NCBI GenBank assembly: GCA_963633225.1
Contig: CAVGXR010000017.1
Location: forward strand, 1 to 10,392
Length of the DNA stretch: 10,392 bases
Direction of reading: 5' to 3'
Origin: F23-B02 sp963633225
Lineage (GTDB): Bacteria; Bacillota; Clostridia; Oscillospirales; Oscillospiraceae
Made by a program: the position numbers and the translations under genes. The notes below the pieces were generated by a model. It saw only the letters and a program-made list of their open reading frames with translations, searched no databases and had not been told where the DNA came from. Below are positions 1-6,105 of this stretch, in pieces; within the stretch, counting starts at the first letter, position 1, and each line of letters opens with the position of its first letter.

Positions 1-445
1 GGAACGGGCTTGGCCACTCGCCGTGGCGGGCATTTCGCATTAAGATTAAGCAAGATGCGGTTGCTTGTGCCCGACCGAAACTACCTCCAGTCCTTGTAGG
101 GAACGGGCTTGGCCACTCGCCGTGGCGGGCATTTCGCATTAAGATTAAGCAAGACGTGGTTGCTTGTGCCCGACCGAAACTACCGCCAATCCTCGTAGGG
201 AACAGGCTTGCCTGTTCCGCATGGTAGGAACAAAAACCTATATCAAACGCTGAAAAGGCAGCTCGGATGTTTGAATCCAAGCTGTCTTTTGTTGTTTCGT
301 GTTTAGTTTTAGTCTGGTGCAGACGGACAAGGGTGCGGCTATTTCGGTGCGGTGGGAATTTCAACAAGCGGAACGGGCAAGCCCGTTCCCTACAGGTTGC
401 GGCGCAGCTTTTGAGATGCTGCAAAAACATTCCGCTGTACTAACG
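1..445 (+). repeat. Family A composite repeat, left copy
   Basis: There is no credible gene here. Two tandem units of 99 bp (1-99 and 100-198) each contain a GCCAC/GTGGC hairpin and a segment reading CCCGACCGAAACTACC. They are followed by a perfect 20-bp palindrome (199-218, GGAACAGGC-TT-GCCTGTTCC), a spacer, a terminator-like hairpin (253-290), a small GTCTG/CAGAC hairpin (312-324) and a second palindrome (370-389). A tail at 395-425 with GCAGC/GCTGC arms leads into a family B element. The same order recurs at 6235-6604 and, inverted, at 10012-10392. The window starts inside the array, so the full unit number is unknown. No transposase or recombinase accompanies it. The element is probably mobilised in trans or spread by recombination; that part is inference. 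Confidence 0.85.
253..290. terminator. Terminator-like hairpin in left family A copy
   Basis: An AAAAGGCAGCT...AGCTGTCTTTT stem with inner GGAT/ATCC pairs makes a long hairpin flanked by A-runs on one side and T-runs on the other, so it can act as an intrinsic terminator on either strand. It lies about 260 bp past the pnp stop codon and could end pnp transcripts that read through the repeats. Related hairpins occur at 6375-6415 and 10113-10148. Termination activity is inferred from structure. Confidence 0.55.
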
Positions 446-448
446 GTA

Positions 449-535
449 CGCGAAACGTTCTTATTTATGCCACTGTTTAGATACCGTGCACCTGCAATAA
501 ACGTATATGTACAGCCTAAATGCGCCTCTAAAAAA
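449..535 (-). repeat. Family B repeat after the pnp stop
   Basis: Read on the minus strand, this element starts with TTTTTTAGAGGCGCATTTAGG (given here as family consensus start) at 515-535, then TATACG, TTGCAGGTGCACGGTATC and finally AACGTTTCGC. It matches elements at 2765-2850, 2919-3003 and 6012-6103. The start motif is duplicated imperfectly: a shorter TTTTAGAGACGATT at 534-547 sits directly against the pnp stop codon. No open reading frame in it looks like a protein. Confidence 0.8.
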
Positions 536-547
536 TCGTCTCTAAAA

Positions 548-2665
548 TCAGGCTTCGCCGCGCTCCTTGAGAGCCTCCTTGCGGGAGAGGTTTACTCTGC
601 CGCGGTCGTCGATCTCGGTGACCTTGACCCAAGTCATATCGCCGACGTTCAGAACGTCCTCGACCTTCTCGGTGCGCTTATACTCGAGATCCTTGATGTG
701 GCACATACCGTCCTTGCCCGGAGCGAGCTCGATGAACGCGCCGATGGGGATGATGCGGACGACCTTGCCGTAGTACAGTGCGCCGACCTCGGGCTCGAAA
801 ACGATGTTCTCGATGGTCTGGCGTGCGGTGCGGCAGGCCTCGATATCCTCGGACGCGATGAATATGCTGCCGTCGTCCTCGATGTCGATCTTGCAGCCGG
901 TGTCGGCGGTGATCTTCTGGATGACCTTGCCGCCGGAGCCGATGACCTCGCGGATCTTGTCGGGATTGATCTTCATCTGGATCATCTTCGGAGCGCTCTT
1001 AGCCAGCTCCTTGCGCGGCTCGGGCAGAGCCTTGAGCATGACCTCGTCGAGGATCTGATAGCGTGCCTCGCGGGTGATCTCGAGCGCCTCCTTGACGATC
1101 TCGTGCTTGAGGCCGTCGTTCTTGAGATCCATCTGGATGGCGGTGATACCGGCCTTTGTGCCGGCGACCTTGAAGTCCATCTCGCCGTGGAAGTCCTCAA
1201 CACCCTGAATGTCGATGAAGGTGGTGAAGTCGTCGCCGTCCTGAATAAGTCCGCAGGAGATACCGGCAACGGGAGCCTTGATGGGAACGCCTGCGTCCAT
1301 GAGTGCAAGCGTTGTGCCGCAGATCGAGCCCTGCGAGGTCGAGCCGTTGGACGACAGGATCTCGGAGACTACGCGGATGGTGTAGGGGAAGTCCTCGACC
1401 GAGGGGATGACGCTCTCAAGCGCCTTCTCGACCAGTGCGCCGTGGCCGTATTCGCGGCGGCCTGTGCTGCGGCTGGCGCGAGCCTCGCCGGTTGAGTACG
1501 AAGGCATATTGTAGTGGTGCATGAAGCGCTTCTCTTCCTCCTCCCAGATGGTGTCGAGCTTCTGGGACATGCTGAGGGTTGCGAGAGTTGCGATAGACAG
1601 CACCTGAGTCTGGCCGCGGGTGAACAGTGCCGAGCCGTGGACTCTGGGGATCAGGCCGACCTCGCTGCCGAGGGGACGGATCTCGTTCATGGCGCGGCCA
1701 TCAACACGCTTGCCGGCCAGCAGCCACTTCTTGACGACCTTCTTCTGAAGCTTGTAGAGTATCTCGTCCATGTACTGCATCATGTCGGGGTGCTCCTCGG
1801 AGTATTTCTCCTCCATAGCGGTGACCCAGTCGTTGACACGCGCCTCGCGGACGTTCTTGTCGTCGGTGTCCATGCAGTATTCCATGCCCTCGAACTCGTT
1901 CTCGACAAGCTTATTGAACAGCTCCTCGTCGAAGGATGCGTGCTCATACTCGAACTTCGGCTTGCCGACCTCGGCTACCATCTTGTCGATGAGGTCGAGA
2001 ACGGGCTGCAGGTGCTCGTGAGCCTGAACGATACCCTCGTACATGACCTCCTCGGGGACCTGATCGGCCTCGGACTCGATCATGACGATCTTCTTGTGAG
2101 TCGCGGCGATGGTGGTGGTCATGCGGTTGGTCTTGCGCTCCTCCTGAGTGGGGTTGAAGAGGTACTTCTCGCCGTCCCAGCCGAGCACGATGCCGGCAAT
2201 GGGGCCGTTGAAGGGAACGTCGGAGATGCTGACGGCAGCAGATGCGCCGATCATTGCGGTGATCTCGGGGCTGCAGTCGCGGTCAACGGACAGGACCTCG
2301 CAGGCGATGACGACATCGTTGCGCAGGTCGGAGGGGAACAGCGGGCGCATGGGGCGGTCGATGAGGCGGGATGCCAGAACCGCGGGCAGGCTGGGCTTGC
2401 CCTCGCGGCGCATGAAGCTGCCGGGGATGCGGCCTACTGCGTAAAGCTTTTCGTTGAAATCAACTGCGAGGGGGAAGTAGTCGATGCCGTCCTTGGGACG
2501 GGCAGACGCGGTGCAGGTAACGAGAACGGTGGTCTCGCCATAGGTCACGAGGACTGCGGCGTTGCACAGCTCGGCCATCTTGCCGACCTCCATCTTGAGA
2601 GGACGGCCCTCATACTCGATCTCAAACTTTCTGTAATCGGGAAATTCCTTGTGCGTGATTATCAT
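548..2665 (-). CDS. pnp: Polyribonucleotide nucleotidyltransferase (PNPase)
   Basis: PNPase degrades RNA from the 3' end by phosphorolysis, releasing nucleoside diphosphates, and can add 3' tails in reverse; it works as a cytoplasmic trimer in mRNA turnover. The 705-aa length is normal for Bacillota. Visible domains in order: first RNase PH-like core (about 10-145) with the RNA-binding FMRREGKPS loop at 84-92; helical linker (about 240-320); second, catalytic RNase PH core (about 325-545) with the SSNGSTS phosphate-binding segment at 438-444 and metal-binding acidic residues D491 and D497 in GVEDFHGEMDF; KH domain with GSGG at 576-579; S1 domain (about 628-696). The start is supported by AGGAG at 2674-2678, 8 nt upstream of ATG. 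It lies downstream of rpsO on the same strand, a widely conserved order, but here about 0.6 kb of repeats and a terminator separate the two. No key residue is missing. Confidence 0.98.
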   Translation of the reverse strand: MIITHKEFPDYRKFEIEYEGRPLKMEVGKMAELCNAAVLVTYGETTVLVTCTASARPKDGIDYFPLAVDFNEKLYAVGRIPGSFMRREGKPSLPAVLASRLIDRPMRPLFPSDLRNDVVIACEVLSVDRDCSPEITAMIGASAAVSISDVPFNGPIAGIVLGWDGEKYLFNPTQEERKTNRMTTTIAATHKKIVMIESEADQVPEEVMYEGIVQAHEHLQPVLDLIDKMVAEVGKPKFEYEHASFDEELFNKLVENEFEGMEYCMDTDDKNVREARVNDWVTAMEEKYSEEHPDMMQYMDEILYKLQKKVVKKWLLAGKRVDGRAMNEIRPLGSEVGLIPRVHGSALFTRGQTQVLSIATLATLSMSQKLDTIWEEEEKRFMHHYNMPSYSTGEARASRSTGRREYGHGALVEKALESVIPSVEDFPYTIRVVSEILSSNGSTSQGSICGTTLALMDAGVPIKAPVAGISCGLIQDGDDFTTFIDIQGVEDFHGEMDFKVAGTKAGITAIQMDLKNDGLKHEIVKEALEITREARYQILDEVMLKALPEPRKELAKSAPKMIQMKINPDKIREVIGSGGKVIQKITADTGCKIDIEDDGSIFIASEDIEACRTARQTIENIVFEPEVGALYYGKVVRIIPIGAFIELAPGKDGMCHIKDLEYKRTEKVEDVLNVGDMTWVKVTEIDDRGRVNLSRKEALKERGEA

Positions 2666-2698
2666 CTGTTTTGCTCCTTTTCTTGTTTTTTATTTCAA

Positions 2699-2781
2699 AA
2701 ACCGCCGGAGCATAGCACTTGAAAACGGGTTTTGCACCAAAGCCTGTTTTCAAATACTAAGCTCTTTTTTAGAGGCGGTTT
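2699..2781. promoter_or_regulatory. Nested inverted repeats upstream of pnp
   Basis: An inner hairpin pairs 2719-2734 (TTGAAAACGGGTTTTG) with 2738-2753 across a 3-nt loop: 16 positions, 14 Watson-Crick and two G-T as read on the plus strand (A-C mismatches on the pnp-sense strand). It is enclosed by a perfect 8-bp inverted repeat, AAACCGCC at 2699-2706 and GGCGGTTT at 2774-2781. On the minus strand a possible extended -10 (TGcTATGCT, core at 2709-2714) lies between this hairpin and the pnp ribosome site, but no convincing -35 accompanies it. In E. coli, PNPase controls its own mRNA through an RNase III-cut leader hairpin; a similar role here is only an analogy. Confidence 0.5.
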
Positions 2782-3003
2782 GAGATTTTACTTATACGTT
2801 TATTGCAGGCGCTCGGTATCGAAACATTGGCATAAATAAATACGTTTCGCTCTTTTTCAGAAGCGCATTGACGTACCTGCTTATACGTTTATTGCGTCAG
2901 CTCGGTATCGTTTTTCCAGTGGCGCATTAGGTCTGCACCTATACGGAGATTGCAGGTGCACGGTATCGAAACAGTGGAGGAAACTACAGCGTTTCGCCTC
3001 CCG
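2765..3003 (+). repeat. Three family B repeats between rpsO and pnp
   Basis: Three family B elements lie head to tail: 2765-2850 (near full length, with a GGCATAAATAAATACGTTTCGC end), 2857-2912 (truncated after GGTATCG) and 2914-3003 (full length). Each begins with a T-run followed by a YAGNRGCG-type motif, then TATACG, TTGC and CGGTATCG. They are oriented against both flanking genes. Their graded divergence suggests old tandem duplication plus decay. I see no gene in this stretch. Confidence 0.75.
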
Positions 3004-3175
3004 TGGGTGCTGCAAAATGTTTGTGCAGCATCTCAAATGCTGCGCCGCAACCTGTAGGGAACAGGCTTGCCTGTTCCGCCTGTTGAGTCTATCTGCGCAC
3101 CGAAATCGGCTGACGGATGAGGTGTCAATAAATTGCGGCGACAGCCGCAACCTTTAGCTAACCGCTAACTGCTCC
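3004..3175 (+). repeat. Hairpin and palindrome cluster, families A and C
   Basis: This continues the family B copy and contains, in order: a GCAGCAT/ATGCTGC hairpin (3025-3043); the 20-bp GGAACAGGC-TT-GCCTGTTCC palindrome (3058-3077); a fragment resembling the family A tail (CACCGAAATCGG); a TTGCGGC/GCCGCAA hairpin (3133-3150) related to the second family C hairpin; and about three degenerate 7-bp units (minus strand AGCAGTT, AGCGGTT, AGCTAAA). The same B-hairpin-palindrome order occurs inverted at 370-535, so these parts travel as one composite. No gene is supported. Confidence 0.7.
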
Positions 3176-3201
3176 CTGCTTTTTACGGCGCAAAGCACCG
3201 T

Positions 3202-3236
3202 AAAAAAAGCAGGGGACATATTCACTTGTCCCCTGC
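3202..3236 (-). terminator. Intrinsic terminator of rpsO
   Basis: On the minus strand a perfect 10-bp GC-rich stem (GCAGGGGACA with TGTCCCCTGC, arms 3209-3218 and 3227-3236, 8-nt loop) is followed at once by seven T residues. It starts 33 nt past the rpsO stop codon, ideal for a rho-independent terminator. The inner arm can instead pair with TCCCTGC at 3173-3179 around a TTTTTACGG/CCGTAAAAA helix, so two mutually exclusive folds exist. Confidence 0.9.
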
Positions 3237-3269
3237 TCAAAACCTTCATACCCTTCGGAAGTGCCGGAC

Positions 3270-3536
3270 TTACTTACGGATGCCCAGCTTAGCAATGATT
3301 GCGCGGTAACGCTCGATGTCCTTCTTTGCGAGGTAGTCGAGCAGACGGCGGCGCTTACCGACCATCTTGTACATGCCCAGACGGCTGTGGTCGTCGTTGG
3401 GATGAACCTTCAGGTGAGCGGTCAGCTCGCGGATGCGCTGAGTGAGAATTGCGATCTGAACCTCGGGCGAGCCGGTGTCGTTCTCGTGAGTCTTGTTTGC
3501 CTCTATAACGGCGGTCTTGGTCTCTTTGGTGATCAT
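3270..3536 (-). CDS. rpsO: Small ribosomal subunit protein S15
   Basis: S15 is a primary 16S rRNA-binding protein of the 30S platform that nucleates assembly with S6/S18 and contributes to a bridge to the 50S subunit. The 88-aa length is exactly typical. Family signatures visible are TGSPEVQIAILTQRI (21-35), an HDDHSRLG-like loop (here HPNDDHSRLGMYKMVGKRR, 45-63) and the C-terminal LLDYLAKKDIERY region. Start choice is supported by AAAGGGG at 3544-3550, 7 nt from ATG. It has its own promoter about 90 bp upstream and its own terminator, so it is probably transcribed largely separately from pnp. In several bacteria S15 represses its own mRNA by binding the leader; the leader here is structured enough to permit this, without matching a class I can name. 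Confidence 0.98.
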   Translation of the reverse strand: MITKETKTAVIEANKTHENDTGSPEVQIAILTQRIRELTAHLKVHPNDDHSRLGMYKMVGKRRRLLDYLAKKDIERYRAIIAKLGIRK

Positions 3537-3617
3537 AATGATACCCCTTTCTGATTTTCATATACCCTATGACTAAGTAAAGGGAGGAAAGGTCTCCCGA
3601 ATACTGAGTTCACGGAC
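3537..3617 (-). promoter_or_regulatory. rpsO 5' leader, possible S15 autoregulatory RNA
   Basis: The predicted rpsO mRNA has a leader of about 80 nt. It contains a GGGAG/CTCCC hairpin (arms 3582-3586 and 3594-3598), a small CATA/TATG hairpin just before the ribosome site, and ACTTAGTC close to the predicted transcription start that is repeated at 3571-3578 (full copy at 3615-3622). S15 leaders that fold against the protein are known in several bacterial groups. I could not fold this computationally, so the regulatory call is tentative. Confidence 0.3.
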
Positions 3618-3623
3618 TAAGTT

Positions 3624-3652
3624 ATATTATCACTTACTCCGGCGTTTGTAAA
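3624..3652 (-). promoter_or_regulatory. rpsO promoter
   Basis: On the minus strand TTTACA (3647-3652) and TAATAT (3624-3629) are separated by exactly 17 bp, with TGa immediately before the -10 (extended -10). The -35 begins only 7 bp past the stop codon of the upstream lipoprotein gene and no terminator lies between them, so readthrough from that gene into rpsO is possible. Confidence 0.75.
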
Positions 3653-3659
3653 GCTTTTT

Positions 3660-4145
3660 TTATGGGTTTAGATCGGCGGTTTTGAAGTACAGGCTCCTGA
3701 GCGTATCGGCATCCGCGCCCTGAGTCATGGAAACAGCCCAGCTCCTGCCGCCGAGGTACCAGCAGATGATGCCCGCTCCGTTTCCGTCGAGCTTTACGAC
3801 GGGGTCGCCCTGCAAAAGCTCGAGCGTCATGGTCTGATCCCTTATCCAGTCATAGCTCATGCCGGAGATATCCTCCCTCTTATCCGTCTCCTGTGCGCGG
3901 ATTACAAAGTCGCCGTAATCGGCCTGATACAGCGTCTTATCGCCGTCAATTGTCGTGTAAACGGGGCTCTTGCCCTCGATATCCGGCATAACGACACCGG
4001 CTGCTCTGAACTCCTCCGCACTCGAGCCGTGCACGGGATTCGGTATATCCGACTTATCCTCGCCGCCCTTTGCCGAGCATGCGCACAGCGCCGCTGTCAC
4101 CGCAAGGCACAGCGCACAGCATATTATCCTTCTGAATTTTTTCAT
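3660..4145 (-). CDS. Small predicted lipoprotein of unknown function
   Basis: I do not recognise the family. The 161-aa product starts with a lysine/arginine n-region and a hydrophobic stretch (about 7-20), then LCAC with C23 as the likely lipidated cysteine followed by SAKGGEDKSD, a typical flexible tether. The lipobox has an unusual Cys at -2 but is otherwise acceptable. The mature part (about 40-161) is rich in aspartate and aromatic residues (DGDKTLYQADYGDFVIR, WYLGGRSWAVSM), suggesting one small beta-rich extracytoplasmic domain; this is inference. The start is supported by AAAGGAAC 7 nt upstream of ATG. It is divergent from the yfbR-like operon and ends 7 bp before the rpsO promoter. 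Its own promoter is not clear; a TGTTGAC/GTCAACA palindrome lies 27 bp upstream of the start codon. Confidence 0.85.
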   Translation of the reverse strand: MKKFRRIICCALCLAVTAALCACSAKGGEDKSDIPNPVHGSSAEEFRAAGVVMPDIEGKSPVYTTIDGDKTLYQADYGDFVIRAQETDKREDISGMSYDWIRDQTMTLELLQGDPVVKLDGNGAGIICWYLGGRSWAVSMTQGADADTLRSLYFKTADLNP

Positions 4146-4171
4146 TCTGCTTGTTCCTTTCGCGGTCTGTA

Positions 4172-4187
4172 TGTTGACGTGTCAACA
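4172..4187. promoter_or_regulatory. Operator-like palindrome TGTTGAC-gt-GTCAACA
   Basis: A perfect 7-bp inverted repeat with a 2-bp centre lies between the divergent lipoprotein and yfbR-like genes, 27 bp upstream of the lipoprotein start. Its length and symmetry fit a binding site for a dimeric repressor. No regulator gene is visible in the window and I cannot assign a protein family from the motif. Confidence 0.5.
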
Positions 4188-4228
4188 TTTCTATGACGAA
4201 GTTTCGCGCAAAATTGTTTCGCAAACAT

Positions 4229-4257
4229 TTGATATTATCTTTATATTATGATAAAAT
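4229..4257 (+). promoter_or_regulatory. Promoter of the yfbR-ynzC-AEC operon
   Basis: TTGATA (4229-4234) and TAAAAT (4252-4257) are separated by 17 bp, with TGa directly before the -10. The predicted transcription start lies about 25 bp ahead of the ATG, leaving a short leader carrying AGGAG at 4276-4280. The -10 falls inside a long inverted repeat (4249-4274). Confidence 0.75.
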
Positions 4258-4274
4258 CACCTTTGATTTTATCA
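4249..4274. promoter_or_regulatory. 11-bp inverted repeat across the -10 and start site
   Basis: TGATAAAATCA (4249-4259) and TGATTTTATCA (4264-4274) are perfect reverse complements around a 4-nt loop. The repeat includes the -10 box and extends across the expected transcription start, so a protein bound there would block transcription. As RNA it would form only a weak AU-rich hairpin at the extreme 5' end. Confidence 0.5.
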
Positions 4275-4287
4275 CAGGAGAGACATA

Positions 4288-4875
4288 ATGGACAGCAATT
4301 TTTTCGCGCTGCTCTCGCGGATGCGCTACATTGAGCGCTGGAGCCTGATGCGCAACTCGATACACGAAAACATTCAGGAGCACAGCCACATGGTCGCGGT
4401 CATTGCTCACGCTCTCGGCGTTATCCGCCGCGACGTGTACGGCATTCCCTGCGATCCCGAGGCCTGCGCCGCCGTCGCGCTGTATCACGATGCAAGCGAG
4501 ATACTCACGGGCGATCTGCCCACGCCGATAAAATATCATGACGACGAGATCATGAGCGCCTACCGCAGGGTCGAGACGATAGCCTCGGAAAAGCTACTTT
4601 CCATGCTGCCGCCCGAGCTCCAGCCGGCCTTTGAGCCGATACTCGTCGGGGAGATGCAGCGGCAGCTGCACCCGATAGTCAAGGCCGCCGACAAGCTGAG
4701 CGCATACATCAAATGCATCGAGGAGCGCAAGGCCGGAAACAACGAATTCTTAAACGCCGAGAAGCAGACGCTTGCGGCGATACATTCCTATGAGCTGCCG
4801 GAGGCCGAGTATTTCATCGAGCACTTCATTCCGGCCTTTGAGAAAACTCTTGACGAACTGGGGACGATAGAATAA
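4288..4875 (+). CDS. yfbR: HD-domain 5'-deoxynucleotidase, YfbR family
   Basis: YfbR-type enzymes dephosphorylate deoxyribonucleoside 5'-monophosphates using a divalent metal, trimming dNMP pools in the cytoplasm. At 195 aa it is close to the E. coli enzyme and resembles it along its whole length. Visible residues: substrate-contacting R17 and W18 (IERWSLMRN), metal ligand H32 (QEHSHMVA), HD pair H67-D68 with E71 (YHDASEIL), D76 in TGDLPTP and the last ligand D135 in VKAADKLSAYIKC; the family GNNEFL motif follows. AGGAG lies 7 nt before the ATG. The stop codon shares one base with the next start (TAATG), so translation is probably coupled. It is the first gene of a three-gene operon. Family assignment is firm; the exact substrate range is not visible. 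Confidence 0.95.
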   Translation: MDSNFFALLSRMRYIERWSLMRNSIHENIQEHSHMVAVIAHALGVIRRDVYGIPCDPEACAAVALYHDASEILTGDLPTPIKYHDDEIMSAYRRVETIASEKLLSMLPPELQPAFEPILVGEMQRQLHPIVKAADKLSAYIKCIEERKAGNNEFLNAEKQTLAAIHSYELPEAEYFIEHFIPAFEKTLDELGTIE

Positions 4876-5084
4876 TGGAAAATTCAAAGCTTCAGAGAAT
4901 AAACGAGCTTGCACGCATCAAAAAGGAGCGCGAGCTGAGCCCCGAGGAGCTGGCCGAGCGCGATGCGCTGCGCAGGGAATACCTTGACGAGTGGCGGCGC
5001 GGTGCGATCGAGATCCTTGAAAACACCTACATCCAGACCCCTGACGGCAAAAAGCATAAGCTTCAGAGAAAGGACGAAAAATGA
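4875..5084 (+). CDS. DUF896 (YnzC-like) small protein
   Basis: This 69-aa protein has the layout of the Bacillota DUF896/YnzC family: an N-terminal helical hairpin with LQRINELARIKKERELSPEE followed by AERDALRREYLDEWR (about 28-42), then a short polar tail. Bacillus YnzC is a two-helix protein of similar length; some paralogs sit in SOS-related operons, but the molecular role is unknown. The start overlaps the yfbR-like stop by one base and its own ribosome site is weak (GGGG 11 nt upstream), favouring coupling. Its stop overlaps the next start by four bases (ATGA). It carries no signal peptide or membrane segment and many charged residues, so it is probably cytoplasmic. Confidence 0.9.
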   Translation: MENSKLQRINELARIKKERELSPEELAERDALRREYLDEWRRGAIEILENTYIQTPDGKKHKLQRKDEK

Positions 5085-6019
5085 CGGCCTTTTCAGTCTG
5101 CGTAAACGCGGTACTGCCGATATTCTTCCTTATGGCGCTCGGCTGCCTTGCGAGGCATCTGGGCGCTATACAGCGCTCGGACGTGCCGCGGTTCAACAAG
5201 CTGCTGTTTCGCTTTTTCATGCCGGTGATGCTGTTTTACAACATCTACACCTCCGACCTTTCAAGCGCTGTGCAGCCGAAGCTGCTGATCTTCGCCGCCG
5301 CCGGTGTTCTGACCGAGTTCTTCCTCAGCCTTGCCTATGTCATGCTCACCGAGAAGGAGACGAGCAAGCGCGGCGTGAAGATACAGGGCATTTACCGCTC
5401 GAACTTCGTCATAATCGGGCTGCCGCTGGCAACGGCGCTCGTGCCAGGCGCTGACGCAGGGCCGGTCGTCGTTCTCATTGCGGTCGTCGTGCCCATGTTC
5501 AACGCCATTGCGGTCGTGACGCTCGAGCTGTTTAACGGCAATCGCCCAAAGCCGCTGACGATAGTCGCGGATATCTTCAAAAACCCGCTTATTCTCGGCA
5601 CGATCGTGGGTATAGCCTTCCTGCTGCTGGGCATACAGCTGCCGGAGGCGCTGCTGTCCACCACAAAGCAGATCGCCGCCGCGACCAACCCAATGCTGCT
5701 GTTCATGCTCGGCGCGTTCTTCCAGTGGGGCAGCATACACAGATATGTCAGGGACCTCATCGAGGTCGTTCTCGGCAGGCTCGTCATCATGCCCGGCCTC
5801 GCCCTCAGCGCCGCGTACCTGCTCGGCATCCGCGGCATAGCCTTTGCCGGTATGATCGGTATCTTCGGTTCGGCCACTGCCATCGCCTCGTTCACCATGG
5901 TCCAGCAGATGGGCGGCGACGATGAGCTCGCCGGCGATATAGTCGTGTCCACCAGCGCCCTGTGCTGCTTCACCATGTTTGCCTGGTCCCTGCTCTTCAA
6001 AACCCTCGGAGTTTTTTAG
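5081..6019 (+). CDS. AEC-family permease (auxin efflux carrier-like)
   Basis: AEC proteins are secondary transporters; bacterial members move malate, other carboxylates or unidentified solutes. The 312-aa protein shows ten hydrophobic segments, roughly at residues 4-24, 39-56, 66-89, 104-122, 128-149, 168-187, 199-216, 228-250, 254-276 and 285-308, in a 5+5 arrangement. The NFVIIGLP segment (108-115) in the fourth helix and the KNPLILGTIVG segment (167-177) opening the second half are family hallmarks. The AGGA ribosome site lies 6 nt before ATG inside the end of the upstream gene, with which it overlaps by 4 bp. The substrate cannot be read from sequence, and the link to the nucleotidase is only operonic. 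The final codons GTT TTT TAG coincide with the start of a family B repeat, so the repeat appears to supply the stop codon. Confidence 0.93.
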   Translation: MTAFSVCVNAVLPIFFLMALGCLARHLGAIQRSDVPRFNKLLFRFFMPVMLFYNIYTSDLSSAVQPKLLIFAAAGVLTEFFLSLAYVMLTEKETSKRGVKIQGIYRSNFVIIGLPLATALVPGADAGPVVVLIAVVVPMFNAIAVVTLELFNGNRPKPLTIVADIFKNPLILGTIVGIAFLLLGIQLPEALLSTTKQIAAATNPMLLFMLGAFFQWGSIHRYVRDLIEVVLGRLVIMPGLALSAAYLLGIRGIAFAGMIGIFGSATAIASFTMVQQMGGDDELAGDIVVSTSALCCFTMFAWSLLFKTLGVF

Positions 6020-6103
6020 TGGCGCATTGAGGCTGTACTTATACGGATATTGCAGGTGCACGGTATCGAGACATTGGAGGAAATAAGAACGTTTCGCGTC
6101 CCG
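6012..6103 (+). repeat. Family B repeat overlapping the transporter stop codon
   Basis: This is a full-length family B element starting TTTTTTAGTGGCGCATTGAG at 6012, then TATACG, TTGCAGGTGCACGGTATCGA, GGAGGAAATAAGAACGTTTCGC. It is closest to the copy at 2914-3003. The TTTTTTAG start contains the last two codons of the transporter gene, so the element abuts or intrudes into the coding end. Confidence 0.85.
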
Positions 6104-6105
6104 CG

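Noticed and set aside
1..198. CRISPR array
   Set aside because: The tandem units are near-identical over the whole 99 bp with no unique spacers, and no cas genes are present.
548..2665. FMRR instead of FFRR in the PNPase RNA-binding loop
   Set aside because: This loop varies among Bacillota PNPases, and the catalytic residues are intact, so it is not evidence of altered function.
299..2722. Long plus-strand open frames of about 400 codons antisense to pnp
   Set aside because: They are mirror frames of the GC-rich pnp coding sequence. Their translations are leucine/aspartate/alanine-rich, lack any family motif and lack ribosome sites, while the minus strand encodes a complete PNPase.
4288..5084. 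Toxin-antitoxin pair (two small overlapping genes)
   Set aside because: The first protein matches YfbR nucleotidases along its whole length and the second matches DUF896; neither resembles a known toxin or antitoxin.
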